NCBI RefSeq assembly: GCF_024294785.1
Contig: NZ_JANCLT010000015.1
Location: forward strand, 1 to 64,000
Length of the DNA: 64,000 nt
Source: Ectobacillus ponti
GTDB taxonomy: Bacteria > Bacillota > Bacilli > Bacillales > Bacillaceae_G
Reading direction: 5' to 3'
How positions within the stretch are numbered: the first letter of the stretch is position 1; the number at the start of each line of letters is the position of its first letter. The notes below the pieces were generated by a model. The model was not told the origin of the DNA. It did no database searches and worked only from the letters and a program-made list of their open reading frames with translations. The translations under genes and the position numbers were made by a program. Positions 51,419 to 60,253 of this stretch are shown here, piece by piece.

Positions 51419-51874
51419 ATGAAGATTATACTCCATCATCCCTTGGCTGTCCTCAATCGTACCGGTGCGGCAGTTATGGATTTGTTTCTGATTTCGGTTG
51501 CATACGGCTTGATCGTTGGGGCAGTGACCGGGAATTATACTGCTATGTTAAACCGCTTCAATGTCAGCACAGGAAGTTCATTGTATGATATCCTGCTTGT
51601 GCTTGGCTTGATGGCACTGTATTTCATCGGGTTGCCGCTGCTTTGGGAAGGGGCTACAGTCGGCAAGCGCCTGACCCGGACAAGACTGGTGACCGTGGAC
51701 GGCAAGCCGCCGGGACTTGGAACCCTTGTGCTGCGTTTTTTGGTGTTGGTGGTGCCCAATGTGCTCCTGCTCGGCATCCCTGCCATTGCAGCCATTTATA
51801 TGATGCTGTTTCGCCGTGACAATCGGGGCTACCACGATCTCTTGGCCCGGACAAAGGTTGCGGGCTTGGGATAA
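51419..51874 (+). CDS. RDD family membrane protein
   Basis: 151 residues with the RDD pattern: RTGAAVMDLFLISVAYGLIV near residues 14-33 (Arg/Asp of the first helix), GATVGKRLTRTRLVTVDGKPP near the middle, and RRDNRGYHDLLARTKV at the end. Three transmembrane helices. RDD proteins are proposed Na+/H+ or Li+ transporters in some bacteria. ATG 51419 is spaced about 10 bases from AAAGG; ATG 51407 is right on it. Confidence 0.85.
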   Translation: MKIILHHPLAVLNRTGAAVMDLFLISVAYGLIVGAVTGNYTAMLNRFNVSTGSSLYDILLVLGLMALYFIGLPLLWEGATVGKRLTRTRLVTVDGKPPGLGTLVLRFLVLVVPNVLLLGIPAIAAIYMMLFRRDNRGYHDLLARTKVAGLG

Positions 51875-51971
51875 TATTATGTGTGCCCAAGGTGAATTTT
51901 CGTGGCATTTCGACCATGTTTTACAAAAGTGTGGTTGTTTTTGATTGGAATTGAAAGAAAATGAATAAAAA

Positions 51972-52025
51972 AATTTTTGGAAACTTCGAATTTTTACAAA
52001 ATTCGATAAAGAAAATTGTTATAAT
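51972..52025 (+). promoter_or_regulatory. CodY-like boxes and -10 element before a candidate small RNA
   Basis: AATTTTTGGAAACTT (51972-51986) and AATTTTTACAAAATT (51989-52003) match the CodY box AATTTTCWGAAAATT at 12 and 13 of 15 positions. TATAAT sits at 52020-52025. A -35 is not clear. The sites overlap where RNA polymerase would bind. Confidence 0.45.
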
Positions 52026-52031
52026 GGGAGT

Positions 52032-52106
52032 TATATAGGACTGGCATCTCCTATATGAGTACCCTCCATTGATAGGCACGCAGCACTCGCGTGTCTCTTT
52101 TTTTGT
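52032..52106 (+). ncRNA. candidate small regulatory RNA
   Basis: The expected start lies just after TATAAT (52020-52025). First hairpin: ATATAGGA (52033-52040) with TCCTATAT (52049-52056). A single-stranded stretch holds CCCTCC (52062-52067), complementary to Shine-Dalgarno GGAGGG. Then a terminator hairpin GGCACGC (52075-52081) with GCGTGTC (52089-52095) and a run of T. About 75 bases, no coding capacity beyond MSTLH. The layout matches antisense-to-ribosome-binding-site small RNAs of Firmicutes. Confidence 0.5.
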
Positions 52107-52248
52107 TTTTCATTATGCTGTATCATGCGAGGTATTGTGGAAGAGGGGCAAGCCTCCCCGCCCATTTTGCAAAAAGGGACTAACAACGCAGCTGTCAAGT
52201 GCATACAATGCTAGTGAAAGCAGAACACCTCAAAGGGAGGTGAATTGA
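52107..52248. other. short intergenic stretch before the 77-residue gene
   Basis: No gene is seen. CATACAAT at 52202-52209 fits the sigma-E -10 form, but no good -35 is present. The ribosome binding site GGGAGGTG follows. Confidence 0.3.
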
Positions 52249-52482
52249 ATGGACAATACAATGAAACTGTTTTTTGCAGTGCTGACAGGCTTCCTCTGGA
52301 CAATGGTGGCTGGTACGCTTGATGCATCTCTTACAGCACTTTTCCATTATTTCTCCTTTGACGCGCTGGATGGATTCATCCATTTCTTGAAGTACGCCAT
52401 CACGCTTATCGGTGGCTTTGCCGTTGCCTACTTTGGCTTCTTCCTGCTGCGCAGTGCATGGAAATCCCGCGGCAAGTTCTAA
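52249..52482 (+). CDS. small membrane protein, 77 aa
   Basis: Two transmembrane helices: LFFAVLTGFLWTMVAGTLDA, with a polar mid-section SLTALFHYFSFDALDGFIHF, then AITLIGGFAVAYFGFFLL and a basic C-terminus RSAWKSRGKF. ATG 52249 follows AAAGGGAGGTGAATTGA. Family not recognised. A CATACAAT string upstream could make it sporulation-linked, but that is weak. Confidence 0.6.
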   Translation: MDNTMKLFFAVLTGFLWTMVAGTLDASLTALFHYFSFDALDGFIHFLKYAITLIGGFAVAYFGFFLLRSAWKSRGKF

Positions 52483-52508
52483 ATCAAACTGTAAGCGGTT
52501 ACAAAATG

Positions 52509-52537
52509 AAAGGGCAGGAAATTCCTGTCCTTTTTTT
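52509..52537 (+). terminator. terminator
   Basis: AGGGCAGGAA (52511-52520) pairs with TTCCTGTCCT (52522-52531), followed by TTTTTT. Confidence 0.85.
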
Positions 52538-52605
52538 ATTTTTCTGGCATATATGGTTGACACCTGAATACTATCTTGCTATTCTTAATTTCATAATTTT
52601 AAAAA

Positions 52606-52857
52606 AGTTGATGACGAGAAGAGTACAGGATGGAACTGGTTCCACAGAGAGTCGGCGTTTGCTGAGAGCCGATGAAGCAGCCATACTGGAAGATCATCTC
52701 CGAGACGTGCAGCCGAAGAGAGTAAGCTGTGCCGGATTGTCCGCCGTTAGCCGGACCGCGTATGATTGTACGTAAGTCGAGAGCCGCACGCTTGTGCGGA
52801 AGTAGGGTGGTATCGCGAGCAAGCTCGTCCCTAACCATAGGGGCGGGCTTTTTTATA
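52606..52857 (+). ncRNA. T-box riboswitch upstream of brnQ
   Basis: AGGGTGGTATCGCG (52804-52817) is the T-box sequence, with TGGT able to pair with an ACCA tRNA end. AGCTCGTCCCT (52822-52832) and AGGGGCGGGCT (52839-52849) form the terminator, followed by T. Near the 5' end GAAGAGTA looks like the AG bulge, and GAAGATCATCTCC near 52690 offers ATC as the specifier, giving isoleucine. Uncharged tRNA-Ile would stabilise antitermination and switch on brnQ. The specifier is inferred by eye. Confidence 0.85.
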
Positions 52858-52871
52858 TTTACATAGGGGTG

Positions 52872-54197
52872 ATGAAAGTGAAGAAGAAAGATACGCTGCT
52901 TGTAGGTTTGATGTTGTTTTCCATGTTTTTTGGAGCTGGAAACCTGATTTTCCCTCCGTTTCTCGGGATGCAGGCAGGACATGCCTTTTGGCCTGCCATC
53001 ACCGGGTTCATTCTGACAGGGGTTGGTCTGCCGCTCCTGGTGCTCGCTGCGGCTGCCGCGGCGCGTGATGGGGCCCAGTCTCTTGGAAACCGGGTTCATC
53101 CAATATTCGGCTTGGTGTTCACCATTGTTGTGTATGTGTCCATCGGCCCGTTCTTTGGTATTCCGCGGAATGCGAATGTGGCGTTTGAAATGGGGCTGAA
53201 GCCGCTGCTCGGCTCCGGGGCCGCGGGGAGCCCATGGCCGCTGCTGCTGTTTACAGTTGTCTTTTTTGCGCTGGTGCTCTTTGTCAGCCTCAACCCGGTT
53301 AAGATGGTGGATTATATGGGGAAATGGATTACACCGGCACTGCTGCTGGCTATTGTGGTGCTCTGTGCTTTTGGTGCACTGCAGGACCAGAACAGCTTGC
53401 AGGAGCCGGCAGATGCATACGCCGCTGCCCCGCTCCTGCGAGGCTTCATTGATGGGTATTCTACGATGGATGCTTTGGCTGCCTTGGCATTTGGCATTGT
53501 CATCTTAACGACGTTATCACAAAAGGGCGTGCAAGGGCGCCGCGAGCTGACAAAGTTCACCCTGCAGGCCGGCCTTGTTGCGGGGGCTGCTCTTGCCGCC
53601 GTATACATCGGCATTGGCTGGCTTGGCGCGCACACTGTGCTGCAGGCGCCTGCTGAGAATGGGACAGCGCTGTTGGCCGGCGCGGCGTCTCACTTGTTCG
53701 GAAGGAACGGGACGGTGCTGCTTGGCTTCATCTTCACGCTGGCTTGCTTTACCACATGTGTTGGACTGACGATTGCCTGCAGCCAATACTTTGTAAAACT
53801 GACGGGGAAAGTGAGCTACCGGACGATGGCATACAGCCTGACTCTGCTGAGCTTCCTGGTTGCGAACCTTGGACTGAATCAAATCATTTCCATTTCTGTG
53901 CCGTTCCTGGTCATGGCATATCCGTTAACCATTGTGCTGGTGCTGCTTTCCTTCCTGCCTGTATCACGGATGGTGTACGGCAGCGCCATGCTGCTGACAG
54001 GGCTTTCCGCCCTGTATGATGGGCTTGGCATGCTCGGCCTGCACCTGCCTGTTTTACAGAAGGCGGCCAGTCTGCTGCCGTTTGCCGCATATGGATTGGG
54101 ATGGGTAACGCCTGCCGCCGCAGGCGCCCTGCTCGGATTGGTGTGCGAGAAAGCTTTTGGAGGAAAAAGGGAAGAGCCGCAGCGCAAGGCAGCATAA
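52872..54197 (+). CDS. brnQ: branched-chain amino acid transporter BrnQ
   Basis: 441 residues with 12 transmembrane helices, LIVCS family. Conserved MLFSMFFGAGNLIFPPFLGM at residues 14-33, ATIGPFFGIPRNANVAFEMG-type loop (read VYVSIGPFFGIPRNANVAFE) and NGTALLAGAASHLFGRNG near 260. It imports isoleucine, leucine and valine with Na+ or H+. Start among GTG 52869, ATG 52872 and GTG 52878; the ribosome binding site AGGGG favours the last two. It lies directly after the Ile-type T-box. Confidence 0.93.
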   Translation: MKVKKKDTLLVGLMLFSMFFGAGNLIFPPFLGMQAGHAFWPAITGFILTGVGLPLLVLAAAAAARDGAQSLGNRVHPIFGLVFTIVVYVSIGPFFGIPRNANVAFEMGLKPLLGSGAAGSPWPLLLFTVVFFALVLFVSLNPVKMVDYMGKWITPALLLAIVVLCAFGALQDQNSLQEPADAYAAAPLLRGFIDGYSTMDALAALAFGIVILTTLSQKGVQGRRELTKFTLQAGLVAGAALAAVYIGIGWLGAHTVLQAPAENGTALLAGAASHLFGRNGTVLLGFIFTLACFTTCVGLTIACSQYFVKLTGKVSYRTMAYSLTLLSFLVANLGLNQIISISVPFLVMAYPLTIVLVLLSFLPVSRMVYGSAMLLTGLSALYDGLGMLGLHLPVLQKAASLLPFAAYGLGWVTPAAAGALLGLVCEKAFGGKREEPQRKAA

Positions 54198-54207
54198 TAA
54201 ATAGTAG

Positions 54208-54241
54208 AAAAGCGTACATCAGCCGGATGTACGCTTTTCTT
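54208..54241. terminator. bidirectional terminator
   Basis: AAAAGCGTACAT (54208-54219) pairs with ATGTACGCTTTT (54227-54238), between the convergent brnQ and patA. Confidence 0.9.
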
Positions 54242-54243
54242 TC

Positions 54244-55398
54244 TTACAGGCTATTTAAGAATGACTCCAGGCGGTCGCAGCCTTCCTTCAGCATTTCAAG
54301 GCTGTAGGCATAAGAGAGGCGGACATAGCCTTCCCCGTATTCGGAAAATGCAGTGCCCGGCACGAGAGCAAGTCCCGCTTCCTCGACGAGCTTCATGGCA
54401 AAGTCAAAGGAGGACATGCCGAACTGGCCGATGTAGGGGAAGAGGTAGAACGCGCCGGATGGCTGTTCTACTGTCAGCCCCATGCTGGTCAGGCGGTGAT
54501 AGACATAGTCCCGGCGCTTTTTATACTGATGCCGCATCATACGAGGTGCTTCCTTCGCATTCGTAAGCGCCTCAATGCCGGCGTACTGCGAGATGGAAGT
54601 GGCGCAGGTGACGTTGTACTGGTGCACCTTCAGCATTTCCTTTGTGATAAAGCCCGGAGCAAACAAGAAGCCGATTCGCCAGCCTGTCATGGAATGGGAT
54701 TTCGATAAGCCGTTAATCACAATGGTTTTATCGCGCATCCCCGGAAATGTGGAGATGGAACGGTGGGCGCCATCGTACACAAGCTCGCTGTAAATTTCAT
54801 CTGACAGGACGAAGATGTCTCGATCAGCCAGCACAGCCGCAATATCTGCCAGTTCTTCGGCGCTTAACGTGACGCCGGTCGGGTTGGACGGATAGGGCAG
54901 CACGACACACCGTGTCTTATCTGTAATATGCTGCTGCAGCGCTTCGGCTGTGAGACGGAAGCCGGTTTCCCGGACATCGACAAAGACAGGCACCGCTCCG
55001 CAAAGCCGGATGATGGGCTCATAGCCCGGATACACCGGGGCGGGCAGAATGACTTCGCAGCCTTCCTCGAGAATGGTCCGGAACGCAACATCAATGGCTT
55101 CGCTGGCACCGGATGTGACAATGATTTCGCTTGCCGCATCGTATGCCATCCCGTAACGCTCCTGTACAAACGCAACAGCAGCCTGGCGCAGCTCGAGCAG
55201 TCCGGCGTTGTGGGTGTAGCCTGTCATATTTTCCGAAATCGCCCGCTTTCCGGCCTCCTTCACGAAGGAGGGAGTCGGAAAATCGGGCTGGCCGATGGTA
55301 AGAGAGACAAGATTGTCATATTGCTGAATGAGGTTGAAGAATTGGCGGATGCCGGAAATTTGAATGTCCTTTACCCGTGAATTTAGTAGATGTTCCAT
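54244..55398 (-). CDS. patA: N-acetyl-LL-diaminopimelate aminotransferase PatA
   Basis: 384 residues, class I PLP aminotransferase. The PLP Lys is in VINGLSKSHSMTGWRIGFL near residue 230; LPYPSNPTGVTLS and FVLSDEIYSELVYD are the other active-site segments. The N-terminus MEHLLNSRVKDIQISGIRQF matches B. subtilis PatA. It works in the acetyl branch of lysine and diaminopimelate synthesis, so also in cell-wall precursor supply. ATG 55398 follows AGAGAGGATATCAAT. The frame extends upstream without a usable start. Confidence 0.93.
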   Translation of the reverse strand: MEHLLNSRVKDIQISGIRQFFNLIQQYDNLVSLTIGQPDFPTPSFVKEAGKRAISENMTGYTHNAGLLELRQAAVAFVQERYGMAYDAASEIIVTSGASEAIDVAFRTILEEGCEVILPAPVYPGYEPIIRLCGAVPVFVDVRETGFRLTAEALQQHITDKTRCVVLPYPSNPTGVTLSAEELADIAAVLADRDIFVLSDEIYSELVYDGAHRSISTFPGMRDKTIVINGLSKSHSMTGWRIGFLFAPGFITKEMLKVHQYNVTCATSISQYAGIEALTNAKEAPRMMRHQYKKRRDYVYHRLTSMGLTVEQPSGAFYLFPYIGQFGMSSFDFAMKLVEEAGLALVPGTAFSEYGEGYVRLSYAYSLEMLKEGCDRLESFLNSL

Positions 55399-55575
55399 AT
55401 TGATATCCTCTCTGTCCGCTACAAAATTTTTTTCTATTTTACCACAATTCCCCGCAATTTGTTTGGGAAGTTTGCGGCAAAGGAAAAGTTTTGCAGAAAA
55501 ATGCAGGCAGGCAGGAGGCAGACGGATCATCTCGTATATTACAAATAAGAGTATAAGAGAAGGGGAGGGGACGGC

Positions 55576-56550
55576 TTGATTTCTATTTGCGCTATAGCCG
55601 GCGGGCAAGTGAAGGCGGATGTGCCGCTTGAGGAGGTCAATCTATTACAAGAAACAACATGGTATTGGGTGGACCTTCAGGAGGCGACAACGGAGGAATG
55701 GCAGCGGGTGCTGCAGGAGAAGTTCCGGTTTGATGAGACGGCAGTGCAGGCTTGCCTGGTTGAAGGGGAACGCCCGCAGCTGCGCATTTTCGACTCCTAT
55801 TACCTGATTGTCGCCAACGCAATTTCCGAGGAGGATTTGGCGCCAAAGGAGGTCAATATATTTATTAACAAGAACTACCTTGTCACCTTTCACCAAACCA
55901 AAAACCCGGCTGTGGAGCGGGTCATGCGGAGTCTGCGGCAGAACCCGAATGAAGATATGGCAAAGGGCCCTCTCTATACGCTGTATTATATTTTTGACCA
56001 GATTGTGGACCAGTATTTCCCTCCGCTGTACCGGATTGAAGACCGATTAAATGAGATGGACGATGATATTAGTGTGGAGGGTGCGAAAAACTCGCTGACG
56101 GAGCTGTTTCAAATCCGGTCCGATTTGGCCCGCATCCGGCGTTTCCTCGTCCCGATGCGCGATTTGCTGTACCGTATTATTCATTCCCACCGGTTTGAGC
56201 GGTTTGAGGACGAAGAGCTGCATCGGGAGAAGCGCTTTACAGAAATTTATGAGCATCTGGTCAAGCTCGTGGAGGAGGTGGAATCCAGCCGGAATTTGGT
56301 CTCGGATATCCGCGACAGCTATATGTCCATTTCCAGTGACTTTGCCAATGACATTATGAAAAAGCTGACCATTGTTTCCACCATTTTTATGCCGCTTACT
56401 TTTATCGTTGGGGTGTACGGGATGAACTTCCGGTATATGCCGGAAATTGGATGGCGCTTCGGCTATTTTATCATCATGGGGATTATGGCTGGAATTTCCT
56501 TCTTTATGTACAGGTGGTTTAGGAAAAAAGGCTGGTTTGATAAAAAATAG
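55576..56550 (+). CDS. CorA-like magnesium transporter
   Basis: 324 residues. Long N-terminal cytoplasmic funnel (to about residue 255) with KNYLVTFHQTKNPAVERVM, then two transmembrane helices. The GMN selectivity motif is in FIVGVYGMNFRYMPEIGW near residue 285. It is a pentameric Mg2+/Co2+ channel by family. TTG 55576 lies after GGGGAGGGGACGGC and is the likely start. Confidence 0.9.
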   Translation: MISICAIAGGQVKADVPLEEVNLLQETTWYWVDLQEATTEEWQRVLQEKFRFDETAVQACLVEGERPQLRIFDSYYLIVANAISEEDLAPKEVNIFINKNYLVTFHQTKNPAVERVMRSLRQNPNEDMAKGPLYTLYYIFDQIVDQYFPPLYRIEDRLNEMDDDISVEGAKNSLTELFQIRSDLARIRRFLVPMRDLLYRIIHSHRFERFEDEELHREKRFTEIYEHLVKLVEEVESSRNLVSDIRDSYMSISSDFANDIMKKLTIVSTIFMPLTFIVGVYGMNFRYMPEIGWRFGYFIIMGIMAGISFFMYRWFRKKGWFDKK

Positions 56551-56643
56551 ATAAATTTCCCTAACGTTTCTGTAAAGAAGTGAATATAATACCAAACCTA
56601 TCATAAGTATGATGATAATCTCTTGGAAAACGGTGGTGAAGGG

Positions 56644-57633
56644 ATGCAACAAACCTTTTGCAAGGACTTGGTATATGACCCGTTGTATCGGCACGAAGTG
56701 AAAGCATTGCCGCATGAGATGGAGCTGTTTCAGTCCAAGACGCTGCGGCGGCTGAAGTTTCTCAGCCATTACGGTACAGCCTCTCTGTATTCATCCATTA
56801 TGCACTCCCGCTTAGATCATACAATTGGGGTTTGGTCCATTATCGCCCGTTTCTTTCCGCAGGACAAGGAATTGCGGCTTGCCGCTCTGCTGCATGATAT
56901 CGGCCATCTGCCATTTTCACATGCGGTGGAAAAAACACTCGGCTTCAATCATCATGCCAATACAGAACGCATGATCCGCGAGGGCGAAGTAAATCGGATT
57001 CTGCGAAAATATGGATACAACGGGGAACGCATAATTGCGCTTCTAAACAGTGACACGCCGCTGACGAATCAAACGAAATTTCTGGGGACGGACCACTTTG
57101 ACAGCTTCCTGCGCGATGCTTACTTGGTCGGCAGTACAACGAAGAAGCCGGGGGAATTGCTGGATGCCGTTCGTTTCAACGGCAATTATATTGAAACAGA
57201 CCTTGAGACAGGCTTGCATATTCTTGACGCCATGGTGGCCGACCATGTTTCATTCCTGAACCCGCATGCCATTGCCATCGACGGCTTATTATCGCAGGCA
57301 GTGCTTGCATACGCCCGTTATCACGAGGTGGAGCTGTCGTTCATTGAACCGCTGACAAACTATGAGCTTCTCTATCATCTGCAGACGAGTGAATGTCCTT
57401 ATGTCAGTGAACTCGTAAATGTGATTCTTTGGGAACCGCACCGCATTGCTATTTCTGAAGAAGCGAGAGAAGGAGCCCTGCAGGTGGATGTGAAGAAGGT
57501 GTACGATAAAGAGGTGCTGGTGGGCGGGAAGGAAATTACGTTGTGGAGCGCAGAAGCGGTGTGCAAGCTGGAGCAGGTACGGGCGCTGCAAAAATCATAC
57601 TATATATCGTATGACATAGAGAAAAAGCCGTGA
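56644..57633 (+). CDS. HD-domain phosphohydrolase
   Basis: 329 residues. SSIMHSRLDHTIGVWSIIARFF near residues 54-70 provides the first His, and LAALLHDIGHLPFSHAVEKT near 85-100 has the HD pair and a nearby His. It resembles dGTPase/YwfO-like HD proteins, including HFDSFLRDAY after the core. It may hydrolyse dGTP or other nucleotides. ATG 56644 follows GGTGGTGAAGGG. Confidence 0.85.
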   Translation: MQQTFCKDLVYDPLYRHEVKALPHEMELFQSKTLRRLKFLSHYGTASLYSSIMHSRLDHTIGVWSIIARFFPQDKELRLAALLHDIGHLPFSHAVEKTLGFNHHANTERMIREGEVNRILRKYGYNGERIIALLNSDTPLTNQTKFLGTDHFDSFLRDAYLVGSTTKKPGELLDAVRFNGNYIETDLETGLHILDAMVADHVSFLNPHAIAIDGLLSQAVLAYARYHEVELSFIEPLTNYELLYHLQTSECPYVSELVNVILWEPHRIAISEEAREGALQVDVKKVYDKEVLVGGKEITLWSAEAVCKLEQVRALQKSYYISYDIEKKP

Positions 57634-57654
57634 CGCGAAAGGTCACGGCTTTTT
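57622..57654. terminator. bidirectional terminator
   Basis: AAAAAGCCGTGA (57622-57633) pairs with TCACGGCTTTTT (57643-57654); the left arm overlaps the HD gene stop. The next gene is convergent. Confidence 0.9.
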
Positions 57655-57662
57655 CGCTTTTC

Positions 57663-57806
57663 TTAGTAGCCGTAGTCCCAGTCGATTTCTTCATCTTCCG
57701 GCCAAAGAAAGGCAGCGTCAGCCTGCTGCTTCATTCTTTGTGCCACATCCTGCGCAACATGCTCGAGTACAGTGAATGTTTCTTCCTTTACCATAATGAG
57801 TGTCAT
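57663..57806 (-). CDS. short acidic protein, 47 aa
   Basis: Begins MTLIMVKEETFTVLEHVAQD and ends WPEDEEIDWDYGY after VAQRMKQQADAAFL. Hydrophilic with an amphipathic helix. ATG 57806 is 9 bases after GGAGG. The upstream part of the frame is not used. Unknown function, perhaps a partner of the HD protein. Confidence 0.55.
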   Translation of the reverse strand: MTLIMVKEETFTVLEHVAQDVAQRMKQQADAAFLWPEDEEIDWDYGY

Positions 57807-58027
57807 GGCTCTCATCCTCCGTTTCCTTATTTCCGTTTTTATTGTACTGCCATAGCAGGAGATAAGATACCCCATTTTCCAGTTGTTTGGTAAATTGTAA
57901 CATTTATCACAAAGGGCTGCTGGGAATTTGCAATACGTATCGGCAGGCGTGTACGGCTCTGATGAGGAGCCCGCTCTTCACAACATGATGCACAACTGCC
58001 ACTTCGCTTTGTCCACAAGGCAAATCA

Positions 58028-58056
58028 AGAAAACCCGCAGGGAGGTTCCTGCGGGC
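58028..58056 (-). terminator. terminator of the MerR-coiled-coil gene
   Basis: On the minus strand CCCGCAGG (58055-58048) pairs with CCTGCGGG (58041-58034), followed by TTTTC. It lies downstream of the stop at 58069. Confidence 0.8.
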
Positions 58057-58068
58057 TGCTGGTTTGGT

Positions 58069-59013
58069 TTAGGAGTGGCTGTCGGCTTTGCTTGGCTTTG
58101 TCCGGCCGAACATGCCGCGCAGCGTCTTGAGCAAGCCGCCCTCCTGCGCAGCGGCTACCATGCGTTTGGTTTCCTGGATTTCACGCACGAGGCGCATGAG
58201 CTGTTCATCACGGCTGGATTCCTTTGTGTAGACATGGTTAATGAGATTGTTCATCCGCTCGTCCTGCTTGGCTTCCTGGGAGCAAACCTGATTGATGATT
58301 TTGCCCATTTTCTCGTCCTGCTTCACATCCTGGTTATGCATGTGCTGCAGCAGCTTGCCGAGCTTTTCCTCCTGCTTCGCATCCTTTTTGCTGATCTGGC
58401 TCATAACCTGGTTCAGCTTCTCGTCCTGCTTCTGGTCCGTCTTATTCACCGTCGTCAAAACATCCTGCAGCATATCGGTCTGCTTCGATTCCTTGACGTA
58501 GACATGATGCATCAGCTCATCCAGCTTTTCGTCCTTTTGGCGATTTTGAGAGATGAGCGTGGAGTTTTGATGGATAATGGCTTCATTCAGCTGAGCCAGG
58601 TTGTCGAGCTTGCTCATGAACTCCTCGAACCGCTTGCTTTGCTCCCGGATGGTGACCGTGACATCCTCCTGCAGGGCCGGCGGAGCAATGGAAGCCACAA
58701 CGGCTGCAGGAGCAACAGCGCGAAGCGGCGCCGGGGCTTCGGCAGCCTGCAGCTGCTGCACAGGCTTGTTCTCCTTCGGCTGCTGTTCCTGCAGCAGATA
58801 CTGCACCACCTCTGTGACATCCTCGTGCAGGGATTGCACGCGCTCATGAATGGCTTTCAGCAAGCGCAAATCCTCCAGCTTGAAGACACGATCTGTCCCC
58901 ATTCGGCTGATGGAGTATCCGTGCTGCTCCAGCGTCTGGCTATATGTGCGAACGAGATTTCGGGGAATCCCTGTTTTGTTGGTGACATCTTTTGTTTTGA
59001 ATGTTCCTGTCAT
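58069..59013 (-). CDS. MerR-type DNA-binding protein with 18-residue repeat coiled coil
   Basis: 314 residues. Residues 1-70 form a MerR-like winged helix (FKTKDVTNKTGIPRNLVRTY then SQTLEQHGYSISRMG). An Ala/Pro linker follows. Residues 150-300 carry an 18-residue repeat, about six copies: QTDMLQDVLTTVNKTDQK, QDEKLNQVMSQISKKDAK, QEEKLGKLLQHMHNQDVK, QDEKMGKIINQVCSQEAK, QDERMNNLINHVYTKESS. RacA in B. subtilis has a similar plan (MerR head and coiled coil) and B. cereus has DUF3967 proteins of this type. Chromosome anchoring or DNA organisation is possible. ATG 59013 follows GGGAGGATTTAGTC. Confidence 0.8.
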   Translation of the reverse strand: MTGTFKTKDVTNKTGIPRNLVRTYSQTLEQHGYSISRMGTDRVFKLEDLRLLKAIHERVQSLHEDVTEVVQYLLQEQQPKENKPVQQLQAAEAPAPLRAVAPAAVVASIAPPALQEDVTVTIREQSKRFEEFMSKLDNLAQLNEAIIHQNSTLISQNRQKDEKLDELMHHVYVKESKQTDMLQDVLTTVNKTDQKQDEKLNQVMSQISKKDAKQEEKLGKLLQHMHNQDVKQDEKMGKIINQVCSQEAKQDERMNNLINHVYTKESSRDEQLMRLVREIQETKRMVAAAQEGGLLKTLRGMFGRTKPSKADSHS

Positions 59014-59233
59014 GACTAAATCCTCCCAAAAATTTATCGTATTTACAATTTCCATGCTTGGGAGTACTCTTCCTTTGAAAAAGAATGTCGGAAACTTGGA
59101 AGTTTTCTACAGCTATCGGGGAAAACGGCTAAAAACCGGGAGGGAGGAGTGTGAGAAATGTTAGATTTTCGGGAAAGGGGGGGAGAGGCCGCACGCTTGC
59201 AGGAGCGGACAGCCGCGAAAAACAGAGCAGCCT

Positions 59234-59530
59234 TCAAGAGGCGGTGGGCGCAGAGAGGTCAACATACAGGGAACAGTCCGCAAGCTGCCCGAGCTGCCAC
59301 CACCAATGAGTGGCTGGGTATGCCTTGGAGAGGGAGCAGGAAAGCCCTTGCTGGAGCTGTCTGGCATTGTGCAGCAGCAGACGATCGTAGTTGCGAAGCT
59401 CCTTCTGCTGGGGTTCCCCCCAAGCAATGCCGGCAATGAAGCTGCGAAGGCGCAGCATCATGATGACCTGCCGCGGGCGCGGCTGGATCAGCTGTACATA
59501 GTATCCATACTGCTTAATTGCCTCATTCAC
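59234..59530 (-). CDS. hypothetical protein, 98 aa
   Basis: GTG 59530 is 6 bases after AGGAGG, a convincing start. It begins VNEAIKQYGYYVQLIQPRPR and continues QVIMMLRLRSFIAGIAWGEP, then QQKELRNYDRLLLHNARQLQ. Soluble, helical, with Trp-rich and hydrophobic end segments. Family not recognised. Confidence 0.5.
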   Translation of the reverse strand: MNEAIKQYGYYVQLIQPRPRQVIMMLRLRSFIAGIAWGEPQQKELRNYDRLLLHNARQLQQGLSCSLSKAYPATHWWWQLGQLADCSLYVDLSAPTAS

Positions 59531-59788
59531 GGAAATCCCTCCTGATTCATTTTCTGCAGTGTAGCAAACAACAGCGGCAGCCAGCAAAACCCTGAAATGG
59601 AAAGGATCCAGCGAAAATGCACGCATTCCTTCTAAACACTGCAGCTTTTTGCCGGCTATGGTTTCTTTTATTCAGGGTATTGTCATAAAATTATGGTAGG
59701 AGTTTGTGCCGGCATTTCGCGAACAGGCGCAGATGAAACGAAGCATGAGCGTTTGGTATATAATGCAGCGAGAAGCGGGGTGGAGCAA

Positions 59789-60229
59789 ATGATGCCGGAA
59801 GAAACTGTCACTGTATTCCTCCTGGTACGCCATCAGAATGAGCAGGCTGCCCAAAGCCAGCTGGTTTGCCGGCCGGGAGATTGTATCGTTATGGAACTGC
59901 ATGCCGTAAACAGGGGCAGAGAAGAAGCTGCGGACATATCTGTCAGCCATATGCTCCGCGATCACCTTTCCTATGTGCCGGACACGCTGCGCGCCGATCA
60001 GGGAGACGCAAAGCTTCTGTTCCGGCTGCTGCGCTGGAAGGTTCCCTCATTGGCGCCGCAGGCTGCGGCGAAAATAAGCTTGCATTTGTATGTACAAAAA
60101 GAAAACCCGCAGCACACAGTTCCATTAGGCGCAGCCTATACATATTGGCAAGGCGGCAACAGGTATGGTCCACAGGAAGCTGCGGGTGCAGTATTGTATC
60201 AAAAAGATGCTATGAGCGGACATGAATGA
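59789..60229 (+). CDS. DUF11-like beta-sandwich protein, 146 aa
   Basis: PGDCIVMELHAVNRGREEAAD then ISVSHMLRDHLSYVPDTL is the DUF11-type strand pattern (P-G-D-x-V ... N-x-G ... D-x-L), with WKVPSLAPQAAAKISLHLYV after it. No signal peptide. ATG 59789 or 59792 follows GGTGGAGCAA. DUF11 domains often occur in surface proteins, but this one looks cytoplasmic or spore-associated. Function unknown. Confidence 0.55.
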   Translation: MMPEETVTVFLLVRHQNEQAAQSQLVCRPGDCIVMELHAVNRGREEAADISVSHMLRDHLSYVPDTLRADQGDAKLLFRLLRWKVPSLAPQAAAKISLHLYVQKENPQHTVPLGAAYTYWQGGNRYGPQEAAGAVLYQKDAMSGHE

Positions 60230-60253
60230 AGCGCCGCTTCGGGCATTGCCAAT

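Noticed and set aside
57928-59019. 363-residue plus-strand ORF opposite the MerR-type gene
   Set aside because: It is the mirror of the repetitive coiled-coil gene; Leu/Phe-rich and without a ribosome binding site.
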